Of a stretch of 11,411 bases of DNA, positions 1 through 5,969 are shown piece after piece; the stretch's first letter is position 1, and each line of letters opens with the position of its first letter. The position numbers and the translations under genes are program-made. The stretch is taken from assembly GCA_964369525.1 (NCBI GenBank), contig CAYJEW010000057.1, positions 1 to 11,411 of the forward strand, in the 5' to 3' direction. Source of the stretch: JAAYCI01 sp964369525. Lineage in GTDB: Bacteria > Bacillota > Clostridia > Oscillospirales > Ruminococcaceae. Under the pieces are notes generated by a model that was given only the letters and a program-made list of their open reading frames with translations, was not told the origin of the DNA and ran no database searches.

Positions 1-3
1 GAA

Positions 4-19
4 ACACCCGGCAGGGTGT
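4..19 (+). other. Small hairpin in the rpsJ leader
   Basis: ACACCC (4-9) and GGGTGT (14-19) form a perfect 6-bp stem with a GGCA loop. No T-run follows, so it does not look like a terminator. The stem lies about 60 nt upstream of the rpsJ start and may belong to a longer leader that begins outside the window. I found no convincing -35/-10 pair in positions 1-79. Confidence 0.4.
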
Positions 20-79
20 GCAAATTTGTTCAGGTATTTGCGAACCGCCCTGAATTTAAAATAACAGGAGGCGATTTCA

Positions 80-391
80 TTGGCAGTCAAGGAAAAAATT
101 AGGATTAGGCTAAAAAGTTACGACGCGGGGCTTATTGACACCGCAGCAGAAAAAATTGTGGAAACAGCAAGGCGCACCGGCGCCAGGGTGAGCGGGCCTG
201 TGCCGCTGCCTACAGACAAAGAGATAGTAACCATTCTGCGCGCAGTACATAAATACAAAGATTCGCGCGAGCAGTTTGAGATGCGTACCCACAAAAGGCT
301 TATAGATGTACTGAGGCCCTCGAACAAAACAGTAGAGGCGCTAACCGGCTTGCAGCTACCCGCCGGCGTAGACATTGAAATTAAGCTTTAA
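80..391 (+). CDS. rpsJ: 30S ribosomal protein S10
   Basis: S10 is a small-subunit head protein; in other bacteria it also acts as NusE in transcription antitermination with NusB. The 103-residue product has the normal family length. It shows the family core, with IRIRLKSYDAGLID near the N-terminus, GPVPLPT at about residues 39-45 and the basic HKRLIDVL segment at about 71-78. The start is TTG at 80. It is supported by AGGAGG at 66-71, eight bases upstream, and by the good match of the MAVKEKIRIRLK N-terminus to the family. This is the first gene of the cluster, as in classical S10 operons. The 114-nt gap that follows is unusually long for this window. The call is firm; only the choice of a non-ATG start carries slight doubt. 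Confidence 0.98.
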   Translation: MAVKEKIRIRLKSYDAGLIDTAAEKIVETARRTGARVSGPVPLPTDKEIVTILRAVHKYKDSREQFEMRTHKRLIDVLRPSNKTVEALTGLQLPAGVDIEIKL

Positions 392-430
392 GACAAACGG
401 GCATAACCGCCCAACCAAAAGTATCATACC

Positions 431-452
431 TGCCGGCATATGCCGGCATATG
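431..452. repeat. Double overlapping palindrome in the rpsJ-rplC gap
   Basis: TGCCGGCATA occurs twice in tandem (431-440 and 441-450). As a result 431-448 is a perfect 18-bp palindrome (TGCCGGCATATGCCGGCA) and 437-452 is a second, overlapping perfect 16-bp palindrome. It could be a dyad for a DNA-binding protein, a hairpin in RNA or a remnant repeat. A weaker 4-bp stem, GGGC/GCCC (399-402/409-412), lies just upstream. No T-tract follows, so it is not an intrinsic terminator. Confidence 0.6.
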
Positions 453-457
453 GTCAT

Positions 458-479
458 GTTGGCGCAAAAATGCGTTAAC
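458..479 (+). other. AAAA-loop hairpin upstream of rplC
   Basis: Bases 458-466 pair with 471-479 over nine positions, including two G-U pairs, around an AAAA loop at 467-470. The 3' arm ends 11 nt before the rplC ribosome binding site (AAGGAGG, 491-497). The RNA fold could therefore influence L3 translation, but that is inference. The apical part CGCA-AAAA-TGCG resembles hairpins in two other gaps of this cluster. Confidence 0.5.
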
Positions 480-490
480 CAATAACCAAT
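477..490. repeat. Tandem heptamer AACCAAT x2
   Basis: AACCAAT is repeated exactly at 477-483 and 484-490, directly before the rplC ribosome binding site. The first copy overlaps the 3' arm of the adjacent hairpin. The reverse complement ATTGGTT occurs once in the rpsQ-rplN gap (5516-5522), and a related ATTGGTC lies in the rpsN-rpsH gap (7134-7140). With only two copies here, chance is possible. Confidence 0.45.
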
Positions 491-505
491 AAGGAGGCAC
501 GTTCC

Positions 506-1138
506 ATGCAAAAAGGCATAATCGGTAAGAAAGTCGGCATGACTCAGATTTTTAACGAGGCCGGCAAGGTGGTTCCGGTAACAGTTGTACAAGCCGGGCC
601 ATGTGTGGTTGTTCAAAAGAAAACAGTAGAGAGCGACGGGTACCAAGCGGTTCAGCTAGGGTATGGCGATGTGGCGGCAAAACGCCTAAGCAAACCCGCC
701 AAAGGCCATTTCGACAAGGCCGACGTTGCACCGAAACGTATGCTGCGCGAGTTTAGGCTGAGCGACATTTCGCAGATGAATGTAGGCGACGTACTTAAAG
801 CTGACATCTTCAGCGAGGGCGAGAAGGTGGATGTGGTTGGCCAAAGCAAAGGTAAAGGCTATGCCGGTACCATCAAACGTTTCGGTGGCCACAAAATGCG
901 CGCCACCCACGGCGGCGGCCCCATTCACAGGCATGCAGGTTCTATGGGCGCTTGCTCTACACCCTCGCGTGTTATGAAGGGCAAAAAACTACCGGGCCAC
1001 ATGGGCGACGAGCGGGTAACCGTGCAGAACCTAATGATTGCTAAGGTAGATGTGGAAAATAACCTAATTGCCATCAAGGGTGCACTGCCCGGCTCCAAAG
1101 GCAGCGTAGTGCTTATCTCTGACAGCGTGAAGGCCTAA
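506..1138 (+). CDS. rplC: 50S ribosomal protein L3
   Basis: L3 is an early-assembly 23S rRNA-binding protein whose central extension reaches toward the peptidyl transferase centre. The 210-residue length is typical. The product starts MQKGIIGKKVGMTQIF, the family N-terminus. The long central loop at about residues 115-168 includes KRFGGHKMRATHGGGP and GSMGACSTPSRV. In E. coli the glutamine methylated by PrmB lies in this loop; here the corresponding stretch reads ACS, so that modification is not expected. The ATG at 506 follows AAGGAGG at 491-497 with eight spacer bases. The gene comes after a repeat-containing gap, and its TAA stop abuts the rplD ribosome binding site, which suggests translational coupling to L4. 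Confidence 0.98.
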   Translation: MQKGIIGKKVGMTQIFNEAGKVVPVTVVQAGPCVVVQKKTVESDGYQAVQLGYGDVAAKRLSKPAKGHFDKADVAPKRMLREFRLSDISQMNVGDVLKADIFSEGEKVDVVGQSKGKGYAGTIKRFGGHKMRATHGGGPIHRHAGSMGACSTPSRVMKGKKLPGHMGDERVTVQNLMIAKVDVENNLIAIKGALPGSKGSVVLISDSVKA

Positions 1139-1151
1139 AGGAGGGGACATC

Positions 1152-1775
1152 ATGGCGAAATTCGACGTAATGGACATGAGCGGAAAAAAGCTCAGCAAGA
1201 TAGAATTGTCTGACGCAGTATTTGGTATTACACCAAACCAGCGTGCAATGCACGCCGCAGTGGTTAACTACCTGGCAAACCAGCGTCAGGGAACCCAAAG
1301 CACAAAAACACGTGCCGAGGTGCGTGGCGGCGGGCGCAAGCCTTGGCGCCAAAAAGGCACCGGCCGTGCAAGGCAGGGTAGCATTCGTAGCCCGCAATGG
1401 ACAGGCGGCGGCGTGGCCCTTGGCCCAAAACCCCGCGATTACAGCTACAGGCTGAACCGTAAGCTGAAGCGTTTGGCGCTGCTTAGCGCACTTAGCGCAA
1501 AAGCCGCAGCGGGCGAGATTGTGGTTGTGGATAACTTTAAGATTGAAGAGTACAAAACAAAAACCGTTATTAACATGCTGGGTGCGCTTGGCGCAAAAGG
1601 CAAAGCCCTTATTGTTACCGACGGCGTGAACGAGAAGATGGTGAAAAGCGCCTCAAACATTCCCGGCGTTAAAACCACCACCGCAAACCTCATTAATGTG
1701 TACGACATTCTTAACGCCGGCGTGTTTGTTGTTAGTGTAGACGCCGCAAAGAAGATAGAGGAGGTATTTGCATAA
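1152..1775 (+). CDS. rplD: 50S ribosomal protein L4
   Basis: L4 binds 23S rRNA domain I, and its long internal loop lines the nascent peptide exit tunnel opposite L22. The 207-residue length is standard. The loop is visible at about residues 43-100, with TRAEVRGGGRKPWRQKGTGR followed by ARQGSIRSPQWTGGG. The globular alpha/beta part follows, with VTDGVNEKMVKSASNIPGV near residues 155-173. ATG at 1152 is preceded by AGGAGG at 1139-1144, immediately after the rplC stop. The gene overlaps rplW by one base (TAATG). In E. coli L4 autoregulates its operon through the leader. Only 79 nt of leader are present here, so nothing can be concluded about such control in this organism. Confidence 0.98.
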   Translation: MAKFDVMDMSGKKLSKIELSDAVFGITPNQRAMHAAVVNYLANQRQGTQSTKTRAEVRGGGRKPWRQKGTGRARQGSIRSPQWTGGGVALGPKPRDYSYRLNRKLKRLALLSALSAKAAAGEIVVVDNFKIEEYKTKTVINMLGALGAKGKALIVTDGVNEKMVKSASNIPGVKTTTANLINVYDILNAGVFVVSVDAAKKIEEVFA

Positions 1776-2071
1776 TGAAGATAGCACCGCAAGATATTGT
1801 TTTGGGGCCCATCATCACCGAGAATTCGATGCAGGGTATCCAGATGAGCAAATACACATTTAAAGTAGCAAAAAGCGCTACAAAAATTAGCATTGCACAG
1901 GCTGTGGAAGAGCTGTTTGGCGTACAGGTTGCCAAGGTTAACACCATGAATGTGCGTGGGCGGTATCGCCGCCAAGGCTTGCACGGTGGGTACACAGCGT
2001 CTTACAAAAAAGCTATTGTAACCCTTACCGAGAAGAGCAAGAGCATTGAGTTTTTTGAAAGCATGACCTAA
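1775..2071 (+). CDS. rplW: 50S ribosomal protein L23
   Basis: L23 sits at the ribosomal tunnel exit and is the docking point for trigger factor and, together with L29, for SRP and the SecY translocon. The 98-residue product has the normal length. It shows the family pattern DIVLGPIITENSM near the N-terminus, YTFKVAKSATKISIAQAVEE in the middle, and the basic loop VRGRYRRQGLHGGYTASYKKA before the last strand. The start ATG at 1775 shares its A with the rplD TAA stop. AGGAGG at 1759-1764 lies inside the end of rplD with ten spacer bases, so translation is probably coupled to L4. A 147-nt structured gap follows before rplB. Confidence 0.97.
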   Translation: MKIAPQDIVLGPIITENSMQGIQMSKYTFKVAKSATKISIAQAVEELFGVQVAKVNTMNVRGRYRRQGLHGGYTASYKKAIVTLTEKSKSIEFFESMT

Positions 2072-2080
2072 AAAGCGGCC

Positions 2081-2194
2081 TTGCGCAAAACGCAAAGCTG
2101 CAAACATAGCAAGAGCGGCGAGGCCTTGAAAGGCTTATGGGTATCACACCGCCGCAGGCGCCAAAAGGCGCTTAATATGGGGGCTTGTTTCCCC
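2081..2194 (+). other. Structured rplW-rplB intergenic region with a series of hairpins
   Basis: The gap from 2072 to 2218 has no gene but four consecutive inverted repeats. The first is TTGCG/CGCAA (2081-2085/2091-2095). The second is GCGGCG/CGCCGC (2115-2120/2150-2155), which encloses GCCT/AGGC (2123-2126/2131-2134). The third is a 7-bp stem, AGGCGCC/GGCGCTT (2156-2162/2167-2173, one G-U pair), with an AAAA loop. The fourth is GGGG/CCCC (2180-2183/2191-2194). None ends in a T-tract, so these are not intrinsic terminators. The rplB ribosome binding site follows at 2206. A cis-acting RNA element or processing site is possible but unproven. Confidence 0.5.
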
Positions 2195-2218
2195 GAAGAC
2201 TAAACAAGGAGAGAAAAC

Positions 2219-3046
2219 ATGGCCATTAAACATTACAAACCAACTACCCCCGGCCGCCGCGGCATGACCGTTACCGATTATTCGGTACTGAGCCGCGTAG
2301 CGCCGGAACGCAGCCTGCTTGAACCCATGAAAAAGCATTCGGGCCGCAACTCTAACGGGCGCATTACCGTACGCCACCACGGCGGCGGCAACCGCACAAA
2401 GTACCGCATTATTGATTTCAAACGTCAGAAATTTGACATGCCCGCAGAGGTTAAAACCCTTGAGTACGACCCCAACCGTTCGGCACACATCGCCCTTATT
2501 CAATATGAAGACGGCGAGAAAGCCTACATTGTAGCGGCTGAGGGCATGAAGGTGGGCGACACCGTTATGAACGGCCCTTCTGCCGACATTAAACCAGGCA
2601 ACGCAATGCCGTTCCGCAACATGCCTGTGGGTACTGTGGTACACAACATAGAGCTTTACCCCGGCAAAGGCGCACAGCTTGTGCGTAGCGCAGGAACAAG
2701 CGCACAGCTGATGGCAAAAGAAGGCAAGTACGCGCTGGTGCGTCTGCCAAGCGGCGAGATGCGCAATGTGCCTATCGATTGCATTGCCTCGATTGGCCAG
2801 GTGTCGAACATCGACCACGAGAATGTAAACATCGGTAAAGCCGGCCGTAAACGCCACATGGGCTGGAGGCCCACCGTTCGCGGTAGCGTTATGAACCCGG
2901 TAGACCATCCGCACGGCGGTGGTGAGGGCAGAAGCCCAATTGGCCGTCCCGGCCCTGTAACACCGTGGGGCAAACCCACACTTGGTTACAAAACCCGTAA
3001 AACTAAAAAAGCGTCTGACAAGCTTATTGTTAAGCGCAGAGGCTAA
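2219..3046 (+). CDS. rplB: 50S ribosomal protein L2
   Basis: L2 is a large 23S rRNA-binding protein required for subunit association and peptidyl transferase function. The 275-residue length is typical. It starts MAIKHYKPTTPGRRG and carries RITVRHHGGGNRTKYRIIDF at about residues 48-67. The signature VMNPVDHPHGGGEGR lies at 224-238; the histidine of VDH (residue 230) corresponds to the functionally important E. coli His229. The C-terminus is basic, as expected. ATG at 2219 follows AAGGAG at 2206-2211. The gene is separated from rplW by a hairpin-rich gap but is closely followed by rpsS, whose ribosome binding site overlaps its TAA. A long reverse-strand reading frame across this gene is a shadow. 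Confidence 0.98.
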   Translation: MAIKHYKPTTPGRRGMTVTDYSVLSRVAPERSLLEPMKKHSGRNSNGRITVRHHGGGNRTKYRIIDFKRQKFDMPAEVKTLEYDPNRSAHIALIQYEDGEKAYIVAAEGMKVGDTVMNGPSADIKPGNAMPFRNMPVGTVVHNIELYPGKGAQLVRSAGTSAQLMAKEGKYALVRLPSGEMRNVPIDCIASIGQVSNIDHENVNIGKAGRKRHMGWRPTVRGSVMNPVDHPHGGGEGRSPIGRPGPVTPWGKPTLGYKTRKTKKASDKLIVKRRG

Positions 3047-3060
3047 GGAGGAGAGCAGGT

Positions 3061-3333
3061 ATGAGCAGAAGTTTGAAAAAAGGACCTTTCGTTCAGCCGG
3101 CACTCCTAAAACGGGTGCAAGCCATGAACGACAGCGGCGAGAAAAAGGTTTTGAAAACCTGGAGCCGCGCATCTACAATATTTCCGGATTTTGTGGGCCA
3201 CACATTTGCAGTGCACGACGGACGCAAACATGTGCCTGTGTATGTAACCGAAGATATGGTAGGCCATAAACTGGGCGAGTTTGCCCCAACCCGCACATAT
3301 CGCGGGCATGCCGGCAGCAAAACAACCAGATAG
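3061..3333 (+). CDS. rpsS: 30S ribosomal protein S19
   Basis: S19 is a small-subunit head protein that pairs with S13 and contacts tRNA and the central bridges. The 90-residue product matches the family throughout: MSRSLKKGPFV at the start, LKTWSRASTIFPDFVGHTF at about residues 31-49, the conserved VHDGRKHVPVYV, and GEFAPTRTYRGH near the end. ATG at 3061 is preceded by AAGGAGG at 3045-3051, which reuses the last bases of the rplB stop codon. The next gene, rplV, starts 16 nt after its TAG. An overlapping reading frame in another frame (2982-3269) is a shadow of rplB and rpsS. Confidence 0.98.
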   Translation: MSRSLKKGPFVQPALLKRVQAMNDSGEKKVLKTWSRASTIFPDFVGHTFAVHDGRKHVPVYVTEDMVGHKLGEFAPTRTYRGHAGSKTTR

Positions 3334-3334
3334 A

Positions 3335-3343
3335 AGAGGAGAG
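3335..3343 (+). promoter_or_regulatory. Ribosome binding site fixing the rplV start
   Basis: AGAGGAGAG at 3335-3343 lies between the rpsS stop (TAG, 3331-3333) and the ATG at 3350, with the core GAGGAG eight bases upstream. It selects 3350 over an in-frame upstream ATG at 3281, which lies inside rpsS and would add 23 residues absent from the L22 family. Confidence 0.8.
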
Positions 3344-3349
3344 AGTAGC

Positions 3350-3697
3350 ATGGAAGAACTACAAGCTAAGGCAAAAGTAACCTACGTGCGCATCTCGCCG
3401 CGTAAGGTTGGTGTGGTGCTAGAGCTAATACGCAAACAGCCGCTAGACAAGGCGCTTGCTATTTTGAAGCACACGCCCAAATCGGCCAGCGAAGTAATTT
3501 ACAAGCTGGTAAACAGCGCGGCGGCAAACGCCGAGAACAACCATAACATGGACAAAAACAGTCTGTACGTTGACCAGTGTTTTGTTACACCGGGTCCCAC
3601 GCTGAAACGTATTCAGCCTAAAGACCACGGCAAGGCGTTCCGTATTCGTAAGCGCACCAGCCACATTACGGTGGTGCTAAAAGAAAAGCAGGCGTAA
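3350..3697 (+). CDS. rplV: 50S ribosomal protein L22
   Basis: L22 binds all domains of 23S rRNA, and its beta-hairpin lines the exit tunnel; changes in that hairpin can give macrolide resistance in other bacteria. From the ATG at 3350 the product has 115 residues, a normal length. It shows KVTYVRISPRKVGVVLELIR near the N-terminus, SASEVIYKLVNSAAANAENN in the middle, and the hairpin region around TPGPTLKRIQPKDHGKAFRI followed by RKRTSHITVVL. An in-frame ATG at 3281 exists, but it is inside rpsS and has no family support. A good ribosome binding site stands just before 3350. The TAA stop merges into the rpsC ribosome binding site. Confidence 0.96.
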   Translation: MEELQAKAKVTYVRISPRKVGVVLELIRKQPLDKALAILKHTPKSASEVIYKLVNSAAANAENNHNMDKNSLYVDQCFVTPGPTLKRIQPKDHGKAFRIRKRTSHITVVLKEKQA

Positions 3698-3712
3698 GGA
3701 GGAAGGCGTAGA

Positions 3713-4504
3713 ATGGGACAAAAAGTTAATCCGAACGGCCTGCGTGTTGGCGTTATTCGTGACTGGAACAGCCGTTGGTTTGTTGACAAAAAAGATTTCA
3801 GCGATGCGCTTGTGGAAGATTACCACATCCGCAAACAGCTCAAAAAGACCTTGTACGCTGCCGGTATCCCAAAAATTGAGATAGAGCGTACCTTCGACGG
3901 CGGCACACCCAAAGTGAAGATAAACATCTTCTGCGCAAAGCCCGGCCTTGTTATTGGCCGCGGTGGTACAGAGATAGACAAGATTCGTATGGGCATTGAG
4001 AAAAAAATTGGCAAAAGCGTTAACCTTAACATTGTTGAGATTCGTAATGCCGACACAAATGCCCAGCTTGTGGCAGAAAACATTGCCCAGCAGCTAGAGC
4101 GCCGTATTGCGTTTAGGCGTGCAATGAAGCAGTCTATCGGTCGTGCAATGCGCTTTGGCGCAAAGGGTATCAAAATTCAGGTTGGCGGCCGTCTAAACGG
4201 TGCCGACATTGCCCGTAGCGAGCACTACCACGAGGGCACAATTCCTCTGCAAACGCTGCGTGCCGACATTGACTATGGATTTGCCGAGGCAAATACAACC
4301 TACGGCAAGATAGGCGTAAAGGTTTGGGTATACAAAGGCGAAGTGCTGAAAGGCACAAAGCCGCTGGACGACCTACCGCGCCCACCGCAAGAGCGCCGCG
4401 AGCGCAGAGCGCCCCGAGGCGACAGGCCTCAGCAGCGCGGCCCGCGCAACAATCAAGGCGCACAGCAAGGCCGTAACACGCCTGTGGAAGGAGGAGGCAA
4501 ATAA
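3713..4504 (+). CDS. rpsC: 30S ribosomal protein S3 with extended C-terminal tail
   Basis: S3 sits at the mRNA entry of the 30S subunit and contributes to mRNA helicase activity with S4 and S5. The 263-residue product begins MGQKVNPNGLRVGVIRDW. It has the type-2 KH domain with GLVIGRGG at 78-85, and a C-terminal domain with GRLNGADIARSEHYHEGTIP at 159-178 and TTYGKIGVKVWVYKGE at 195-210. The conserved core ends near residue 218. Residues 219-263 form a low-complexity tail rich in Arg, Gln, Pro, Asn and Gly (for example ERRERRAPRGDRPQQRGPR), making the protein clearly longer than compact S3 homologues. ATG at 3713 follows AAGGAGG at 3696-3702, directly at the rplV stop. The gene overlaps rplP by one base (TAATG). 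Confidence 0.97.
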   Translation: MGQKVNPNGLRVGVIRDWNSRWFVDKKDFSDALVEDYHIRKQLKKTLYAAGIPKIEIERTFDGGTPKVKINIFCAKPGLVIGRGGTEIDKIRMGIEKKIGKSVNLNIVEIRNADTNAQLVAENIAQQLERRIAFRRAMKQSIGRAMRFGAKGIKIQVGGRLNGADIARSEHYHEGTIPLQTLRADIDYGFAEANTTYGKIGVKVWVYKGEVLKGTKPLDDLPRPPQERRERRAPRGDRPQQRGPRNNQGAQQGRNTPVEGGGK

Positions 4505-5025
4505 TGCTAATGCCAAAACGTGTGAAGTACCGTCGCCAACAGCGCGGCCGTATGAAGGGCAAAGCCACACGTGGCAACGAGGTTAATCAAGGCCAGTACG
4601 GCATTGTAGCCACCGAGCCCGCGTGGATTACCTCTAACCAAATTGAGGCAGCCCGTATTGCCATGACCCGCTATATCAAGCGTGGTGGCAAGGTATGGAT
4701 TAAAATATTCCCCGACAAGCCCGTTACCGAAAAACCCGCCGAAACCCGCATGGGTAGCGGTAAAGGTAGCCCAGAGTACTGGGTGGCGGTTGTAAAGCCG
4801 GGCAGGGTACTGTTTGAACTGGCCGACGTAAGTGAGCCTATTGCTCGCGAAGCGCTGCGCCTTGCAGGCCATAAGCTGCCTGTTAAAACAAAGTTTGTAA
4901 AGCGCGAAGGCGATTTTGAGATGGATCTTGGCGCAAAGCGAGGCGGCACAAAAACCGCCAGCGCCACAGCAGCTGTTGAGGCAGAGGCTGATACAAGTGT
5001 ACAGAAGGATGGTGATGCTGAATGA
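4504..5025 (+). CDS. rplP: 50S ribosomal protein L16 with C-terminal extension
   Basis: L16 is a late-assembly 50S protein near the A-site tRNA elbow and organises the tRNA-binding region. It starts MLMPKRVKYRRQQRGRMKG and shows the conserved WITSNQIEAARIAMTRYIKR at about residues 41-60 and KPAETRMGSGKGSPEYWVAV at 77-96. The core ends at about residue 135. A further 38 residues follow: a short basic stretch, then Ala/Thr-rich sequence and an acidic end (VEAEADTSVQKDGDAE). That gives 173 residues against roughly 137-145 for typical bacterial L16. The start overlaps the rpsC stop by one base. It is preceded by AAGGAGGAGG at 4488-4497. The 3' end overlaps rpmC by four bases (ATGA). Confidence 0.97.
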   Translation: MLMPKRVKYRRQQRGRMKGKATRGNEVNQGQYGIVATEPAWITSNQIEAARIAMTRYIKRGGKVWIKIFPDKPVTEKPAETRMGSGKGSPEYWVAVVKPGRVLFELADVSEPIAREALRLAGHKLPVKTKFVKREGDFEMDLGAKRGGTKTASATAAVEAEADTSVQKDGDAE

Positions 5026-5228
5026 GAGCAAGCGAACTGCGAGACATGAAACCTGTTGAGCTGAACAAAAAGCTGGACGAGTTGAAGCAGGAGCTTTTTA
5101 ACCTTCGTTTTCAGCATGCTATCAACCAGCTTGATAACCCACAGCGCATTAAAGCCGTAAAGCGCGATATCGCCCGCGTAAAAACAGTGCTGGGCGGCAT
5201 TGAGCTTGCCGACGGCGACAACAACTAA
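5022..5228 (+). CDS. rpmC: 50S ribosomal protein L29
   Basis: L29 is a small helical protein beside the tunnel exit next to L23, where it helps dock SRP and other nascent-chain factors. The 68-residue product has the two-helix pattern: RASELRDMKPVELNKKLDEL, then the family motif KQELFNLRFQHAINQLDNP at about residues 26-44, and a second helix RIKAVKRDIARVKTVL. The ATG at 5022 overlaps the rplP TGA stop by four bases. Its ribosome binding site is one of the weakest in the cluster (AAGGA at 5005-5009, 12 nt upstream), so expression probably depends on coupling to rplP. Because of the overlap, the L16 tail-coding sequence contains the L29 initiation region. Confidence 0.96.
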   Translation: MRASELRDMKPVELNKKLDELKQELFNLRFQHAINQLDNPQRIKAVKRDIARVKTVLGGIELADGDNN

Positions 5229-5242
5229 AAGGAGGGGATACG

Positions 5243-5503
5243 ATGGAAACTCAACGCAACCTTAGAAAAACTCGTACCGGTACCGTTGTAAGCGATAAGA
5301 TGGACAAAACCATCGTGGTGGCTGTTAAAGACAGCATTAAACACCCTCTGTACAAAAAAATCGTAAAACGCACGGTAAAATTTAAAGCACACGACGAGGA
5401 AAACCAAGCAGGCATCGGCGACCGCGTAACCATTATGGAAACGCGTCCAATTTCTAAAGACAAGCGCTGGAGGCTTGTTAAGGTGATTGAGAAAGCAAAA
5501 TAA
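5243..5503 (+). CDS. rpsQ: 30S ribosomal protein S17
   Basis: S17 is a primary 16S rRNA-binding protein of the 30S body with an OB fold. The 86-residue length is usual. The N-terminus ETQRNLRKTRTGTVVSDKMD, the KTIVVAVKDSIKHPLYKKIV segment (about residues 21-41), the RTVKFKAHDEEN stretch and the GDRVTIMETRPISKDKRWRL end (about 58-77) are all diagnostic. The ATG at 5243 follows AAGGAGG at 5229-5235, immediately after the rpmC TAA. After its stop comes an 85-nt gap, one of four interruptions in this otherwise tightly packed cluster. Confidence 0.98.
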   Translation: METQRNLRKTRTGTVVSDKMDKTIVVAVKDSIKHPLYKKIVKRTVKFKAHDEENQAGIGDRVTIMETRPISKDKRWRLVKVIEKAK

Positions 5504-5588
5504 TTTTGCTAATAAATTGGTTTTAACCCTCGGTGGCAGCCGCCTGCGTTTAGCAGAAGGCCGCTTACTACAAAGGAGGAGCTAAAAG
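5504..5588 (+). other. rpsQ-rplN intergenic gap with nested inverted repeats
   Basis: This 85-nt gap contains no gene. TGCTAA (5507-5512) can pair with TTAGCA (5550-5555), closing a loop that holds GGTG/CGCC (5532-5535/5541-5544) and the small dyad GGTTTTAACC (5519-5528). No T-tract follows a stem, so a terminator is not supported. The rplN ribosome binding site, AAAGGAGGAG, starts at 5572. The heptamer ATTGGTT at 5516 is the exact complement of the AACCAAT repeated before rplC. Confidence 0.35.
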
Positions 5589-5957
5589 ATGGTTCAGATG
5601 CAAACCCGTCTGAAGGTTGCCGACAATACCGGCGCGAAAGAGCTAATGTGTATTCGTGTGCTGGGCGGTAGCCGGAAGAGATATGCAAACATCGGCGATG
5701 TTGTGGTGGCAAGCGTTAAAAAAGCAGCACCCAACAGCGGCGTGAAAAAAGGCGAGGTTGTGCGCGCGGTTATAGTGCGCAGCAAAAGCGGCCTTCGCCG
5801 TGATGACGGCAGCTACATTCACTTTGATGAAAACGCAGCTGTATTGATTAAAGAAGACAAAAACCCAAAAGGCACGCGTATTTTTGGGCCTGTGGCGCGC
5901 GAGCTGCGCGAGCGCGGTTACCTAAAAATATTGTCGCTTGCCCCGGAAAGCTTGTAA
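5589..5957 (+). CDS. rplN: 50S ribosomal protein L14
   Basis: L14 is a highly conserved 50S protein at the subunit interface, contacting 16S rRNA helix 14 and neighbouring L19; it is also the landing site for the silencing factor RsfS. The 122-residue length is exactly typical. It begins MVQMQTRLKVADNTGAKELM, continues with IRVLGGSRKRYANIGDVVVA, and ends with the expected EDKNPKGTRIFGPVARELRE and KILSLAPE segments. The ATG at 5589 is preceded by AAGGAGGAG at 5573-5581. An in-frame ATG two codons further in is less likely, because the family starts with the longer N-terminus. The gene leads directly into rplX. Confidence 0.98.
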   Translation: MVQMQTRLKVADNTGAKELMCIRVLGGSRKRYANIGDVVVASVKKAAPNSGVKKGEVVRAVIVRSKSGLRRDDGSYIHFDENAAVLIKEDKNPKGTRIFGPVARELRERGYLKILSLAPESL

Positions 5958-5969
5958 GGAGGAGCCGAG

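Noticed and set aside
26..62. A promoter upstream of rpsJ (TTGTTC ... TAAAAT)
   Set aside because: The two boxes are about 25 bases apart, too far for a standard sigma-70/SigA promoter, and no better pair was found in the 79 nt available.
2156..2194. Intrinsic terminator between rplW and rplB
   Set aside because: The stems are GC-rich but no T-run follows, and downstream genes clearly belong to the same cluster. The same reasoning applies to stems at 4-19, 458-479, 5507-5555 and 7152-7193.
2144..3172. A 342-codon open frame on the reverse strand across rplB
   Set aside because: It is antisense to a certain L2 gene, its sequence resembles no family I know, and its openness follows from the codon use of rplB on the other strand.
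3281..3349. An N-terminal extension of L22 starting inside rpsS
   Set aside because: It overlaps rpsS, adds residues not found in L22 proteins and has no ribosome binding site, whereas the ATG at 3350 does.
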